Below, in pieces: positions 25,010 through 28,461 of a stretch of DNA of 28,461 nucleotides (its first letter is position 1; each line of letters opens with the position of its first letter). The notes below the pieces were generated by a model. That model did no database searches and was not told where the DNA came from. It saw only the letters and a program-made list of their open reading frames with translations. Source of the DNA: Aplysia californica. Taxonomy: Eukaryota > Mollusca > Gastropoda > Aplysiida > Aplysiidae. Location of the stretch: positions 125,052-153,512 of the forward strand of contig NW_004797917.1 of assembly GCF_000002075.1 (NCBI RefSeq), read 5' to 3'. The position numbers and the translations under genes were made by a program.

Positions 25010-25175
25010 GTTGTTTTAGTAAGGGTTTTACGGCACTTGCAACACCATTAGGTCATCGAAGACTACAGATGTTACAAGAGAGTAACAAACACAAAAAAGA
25101 AGGAGACATAAGGACAATAGATGTTTGACAGGAAAGAAGGAGCAAACCTCACCGCAGCGCCCGCCAACCACCAAC
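25010..25175. repeat. Dispersed repeat, copy B (matches 6838-7115)
   Basis: Same two blocks as copy A in the same order (gttttagtaagg..ttttacggc, then caagagagtaacaaac and ggacaatag), without the 120-bp middle part of copy A. Confidence 0.65.
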
Positions 25176-27240
25176 AAGCTTTGTTTTTATTCTAAGGTTC
25201 TCTTAAAACAGTGTTGACTTTCACATGTACACAAAAGTGTCTGCCTGCTGACCAAAGAGGTTTCAATGATTGAAACGTTTGTGTGTGATACATCAAACAG
25301 TTTATTTTAGAAATTTCTCCAAGAATGTCCATGAAAACAAACAAATAAACACACACAAAAATCAAGAACAAAAACAAAAAATGAAAAATAAAACAAACAA
25401 GCCAGGCAAAGAAATATGACTATAGTGTTAAACATTAAAACTCAAATATATAAATAATACTGGTTCCGTAGTTGACCTGATTGGTCAGGCACGAAGGAAA
25501 TGACCATACAAAAGGTCAATATTTCAGAACACCAATGCATCAATTACCAAAACATAATAGGTAAATTTAAAAGAGCACATCCCATTGCCACAATTTTATA
25601 ACACATGTCCTTATTTGCCGAGATAGGCCTTTCCCGTTACTTTCTTCTGCTTTTAAAATGAGTTATTCCTCATTATGCTTATTAAATTAAATTCCACCTA
25701 TGTCTTAAACTAGATCACACGCAATTGATATTTCATAAGTTTTATGGGTACATGATGCAAATTCAATTAAGCATTGAAACTAAATGATTATGCTGCACTT
25801 TTAGATTAATACCAATTTTGTGAAAGTTACAAAGAAAATTATAATAGGATTTCAAAACATATAAAGCGATATCTTTGTGTGCCAGAGCTAATACTAACAG
25901 TGATTTATTTCAAACATCTATTATTTAAAAAGCATTTGATTAAAAAAGAATGTTGCAAATGAAGAAGAACTTGTCAGTGAAAAAGGCTCTTGCTTCAGTG
26001 AGATTCAGGGATTTTTTTCACAACTTAATTGTTATTGTCTTTTTGGGGGCGGGGGGGGGGGGGGGGGAGTGAACCTCTTCACTTTTTTCTTATGATGTTA
26101 TACTGAAGGTTTGGGATGAATCTGTTAGGAAGTAAACAGTCGGTTATTACAATAGCATTTAGATGAAAGCACCTGAGTACTTTATAGAAGATAACAGTCA
26201 TACTAACAGTGTCCTAATTGTGTCAGTCCATGCAGTGCATCAAAGAAGAATGCCTAAATATCCTCCATCTTTTGTTATGGAAAATTCGGTAGATGTCAAG
26301 TGGGCTTATCTTTTTCTTTTATACTTTTGAAGGGTTTAGGGAAGAGGTACAGATTCTGAGACTTTTCAGGACAGGAAGTAAATCTTTCAAAGGTGAAAAG
26401 AGAAAAGACAGAGTTACTGGTTTACAATGTAAAAGACTTTGGCGGAGTACTTGCAAATCCAGAGTTAAATATAATTTTTTTAAATACTCTAACATTGTAT
26501 TAGACTCACTCATTGGTTACTTTAAAAACATAAAGCTGATTTTTTTTGTTTTTTAGAATTTGAGCTCATCACATCTATAGTTCAAATACATATGTAACAC
26601 ATAATAAGAAAACAACTCAATTTGAGCTTTAAAAAGAAGTGGGCAAGACATTGAAAAAGTTGTTTTTAAAAAAAAATTAAAAAGGTGAAATTTAAGAAGA
26701 GCATCAACGAAACTCTCTCTAGTGGTTGTTTACTCATTGTATTTTTCAGGAATTAGAGATTTTTATAATGCCTTTTTCTCCCAATATGAGACATAATGGG
26801 ACTTAATATAGTCACCTGATGCACATGTGACCAGTTCTTTTTAATTCAAATAAGAGTCTTCAAAAAGAAGTTTCTCTGATTGTCTTGTCTTGAAGTTTGT
26901 ATCATGGGATATCTCCAGAATGATATTAAAAACATTGTTTTAGACATTGAGGCTTATGTTCTGAAGGTGAAGGATTTGATAGGGCCTCTTTATGCATTAC
27001 TTGAATTCTTTTGATCTTGAGTTTGCAGAACAAATAACGAATGTCCTTTTATTTTATTGATTTGTAATGTCAGTGAGGTGTTTTGATTATTATATTTAGA
27101 CTAAAACTAAAAGTCCACATTCTGCGTTTATGTGCCTCTCACTAATTTCAAAAAAACTTTTCAGTACTTCAAGATAATGATGCATACTCATAGGTTTACA
27201 ACATGTGCAGAAAAGGGATCAAAATGAAAAAATAACCAAA
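25176..27240. other. AT-rich sequence, no gene recognised
   Basis: No convincing exon, RNA gene or element end was found. A 17-G run lies at 26051-26067. Open frames at 26293-26556 and 25192-25377 show no family resemblance. Confidence 0.5.
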
Positions 27241-27279
27241 TTGACAAATTCTTTTTCTTCCTTCTTGAGAACTTGATCG

Positions 27280-27312
27280 GTCGCTTTACCACTGCTGTGA
27301 ATAATCTGTTGA
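27280..27312 (-). other. Possible minus-strand exon (low support)
   Basis: On the minus strand a good acceptor (ttgttttttcag) precedes tcaacagattattcacagca at 27312. One frame stops after eight codons (STDYSQQW). Another stays open past 27200. Could be the terminal exon following the candidate at 28185-28254; the product is not recognised. Confidence 0.25.
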
Positions 27313-28184
27313 CTGAAAAAACAAAAAAAGTGTTAGGTTTACATGCACAGTTAATAAAGCAATATAATGTATCTTTTTAAATATAGGGCCTAACTGGTCA
27401 TCTGTATAAATGTATAGCTGAAGTATGCTCCTAGAAATCTATTAAAAAAGAATTTCTTAAGGTCAGTGAATCTATACAATAATTGGCTCTCTCTCCTCCA
27501 TTTTTTTTGTGGGGGGTGTGTATTTGCGTGCATGTTTTCACTTAATTTATGCGTGGTAAATACATTGTACATGTATTCCTATGAAATTGGGATATAAGCA
27601 AGCAATCATTCTGTTATCATATCTCAACACTTTCACAATAACCTCTTCCCACCCTCTTTCTTTAACCTCAGAAAAAGGACAAAGAAGGAAACTGTCTTCT
27701 GGAGCTTATTTCTGCTTTTGACATGTCTTCCTGTCTTTAGCCTGTCTGTGCCAAGTGTTTGCAGTATGACTCATTTGTTGTAATGTGTGCACAAAAAGGC
27801 CTGTGTGTATGTAGGCCTACCCTTGTTCATTCGCACTCACGACATCTACGATTACAATCCAATACATGTACTAAAGGAACACAATTCAACTACAACAATC
27901 AAACTTCAACAAGCCTTTTTACGAGACATAGACAAAGTCAGCTCAATTAAAGAAAAAAAAAAGGGTTTGTAATAATCGCAAAAGCCTTTGAGCGTTAAAA
28001 AAATGTATAAGAGTGTTGAGGAGCTTTTTCTTGTTGTTGTTTTGTTAGGTTGATTTTTTTTTTTCAATAACAAAGAATCACGTTAACTGGCTTTTTAGCG
28101 CTTCTTATTATAAATGAAACATAGACATGAAAGCATGTTATGTACCCAGTCTATAAGTTAGCCTGCAGTTGTACAAATACTTAC

Positions 28185-28254
28185 TGAGAGACGGCCGTTG
28201 ATCTTTGCTGAATACGTCAAATACTGATGCTGTTTTACTGCGTTGCGTCGTTCT
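28185..28254 (-). other. Possible minus-strand internal exon (low support)
   Basis: A 70-bp stretch bounded by ttaatttccccag and a consensus donor gtaagt, open in two frames. One reads ERRNAVKQHQYLTYSAKING, the other RTTQRSKTASVFDVFSKDQ. It is locally richer in CG than its surroundings. If real, it belongs to a gene whose upstream exons lie beyond the right edge. Confidence 0.35.
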
Positions 28255-28393
28255 CTGGGGAAATTAAGTTTTCATAGGTTAAATACAATAAATATCGAGT
28301 GTATAAATCTTACTGCTTTTCTCAATATTCGGGATATGACGCTAATAGAAGATCATAAAGTAAAGGGAGATTTAAGTTTAAGCCATCAGGCAC

Positions 28394-28405
28394 AAAAACA
28401 CACAC

Positions 28406-28461
<56 letters not shown>
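28394..28461. repeat. (CA)n microsatellite at the window's right edge
   Basis: CA units run to the last base, with one cg interruption near 28409. The first bases of the window are also a short CA run. Confidence 0.95.

Noticed and set aside
27673-27741. Plus-strand terminal exon after ttctttaacctcag
   Set aside because: The acceptor is good and the frame stays open to a TAG, but there is no upstream partner exon and the residues match nothing known to me.

Overview
This window comes from an animal nuclear genome. Its genes are split by spliceosomal introns, it is AT-rich, and it carries long CA/TG microsatellites, a LINE fragment, tRNA-derived SINEs and many small DNA transposons. One gene encodes a motile-cilium protein, so the organism is a metazoan. 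The repeat mix (short MITEs with TTAA ends, an RTE-like LINE, a tRNA SINE with a 'gggaaagacacttta' type body) suggests a marine invertebrate, most likely a mollusc. That last step is inference from repeat style, not proof.

Layout. (1) Positions 480-6194, minus strand: the first eight coding exons of CFAP65 (CCDC108), an ASH/MSP-type Ig-repeat protein of motile cilia and sperm flagella. The gene runs off the left edge. (2) About 6.2-11.4 kb: the interval between two divergently transcribed genes. It holds a 442-bp MITE, a 147-bp fold-back element, and a Tc1-like transposase relic split by a second element carrying a broken MADF domain. (3) Positions 11418-18697, plus strand: a complete six-coding-exon PPM1K gene, the mitochondrial PP2C phosphatase of the branched-chain ketoacid dehydrogenase complex. 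It predicts 390 residues with all metal-binding motifs present. Three of its introns carry TTAA-flanked inverted-repeat elements. (4) 18.7-28.46 kb: no gene recognised with confidence. It contains the probable PPM1K 3' UTR, a short diverged copy of the PPM1K C-terminal coding end, a 43-bp tandem repeat, a second copy of the 442-bp MITE family, another MITE with 33-bp ends, a tRNA-derived SINE, and a possible minus-strand exon pair near the right edge.

The two genes have no evident functional link: one builds cilia, the other controls branched-chain amino acid breakdown in mitochondria. They are simply head-to-head neighbours about 5.2 kb apart, counted start codon to start codon. I see no defence island, CRISPR array or other new gene system. 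What is of interest is the density and nesting of small DNA transposons and the duplicated coding end downstream of PPM1K.
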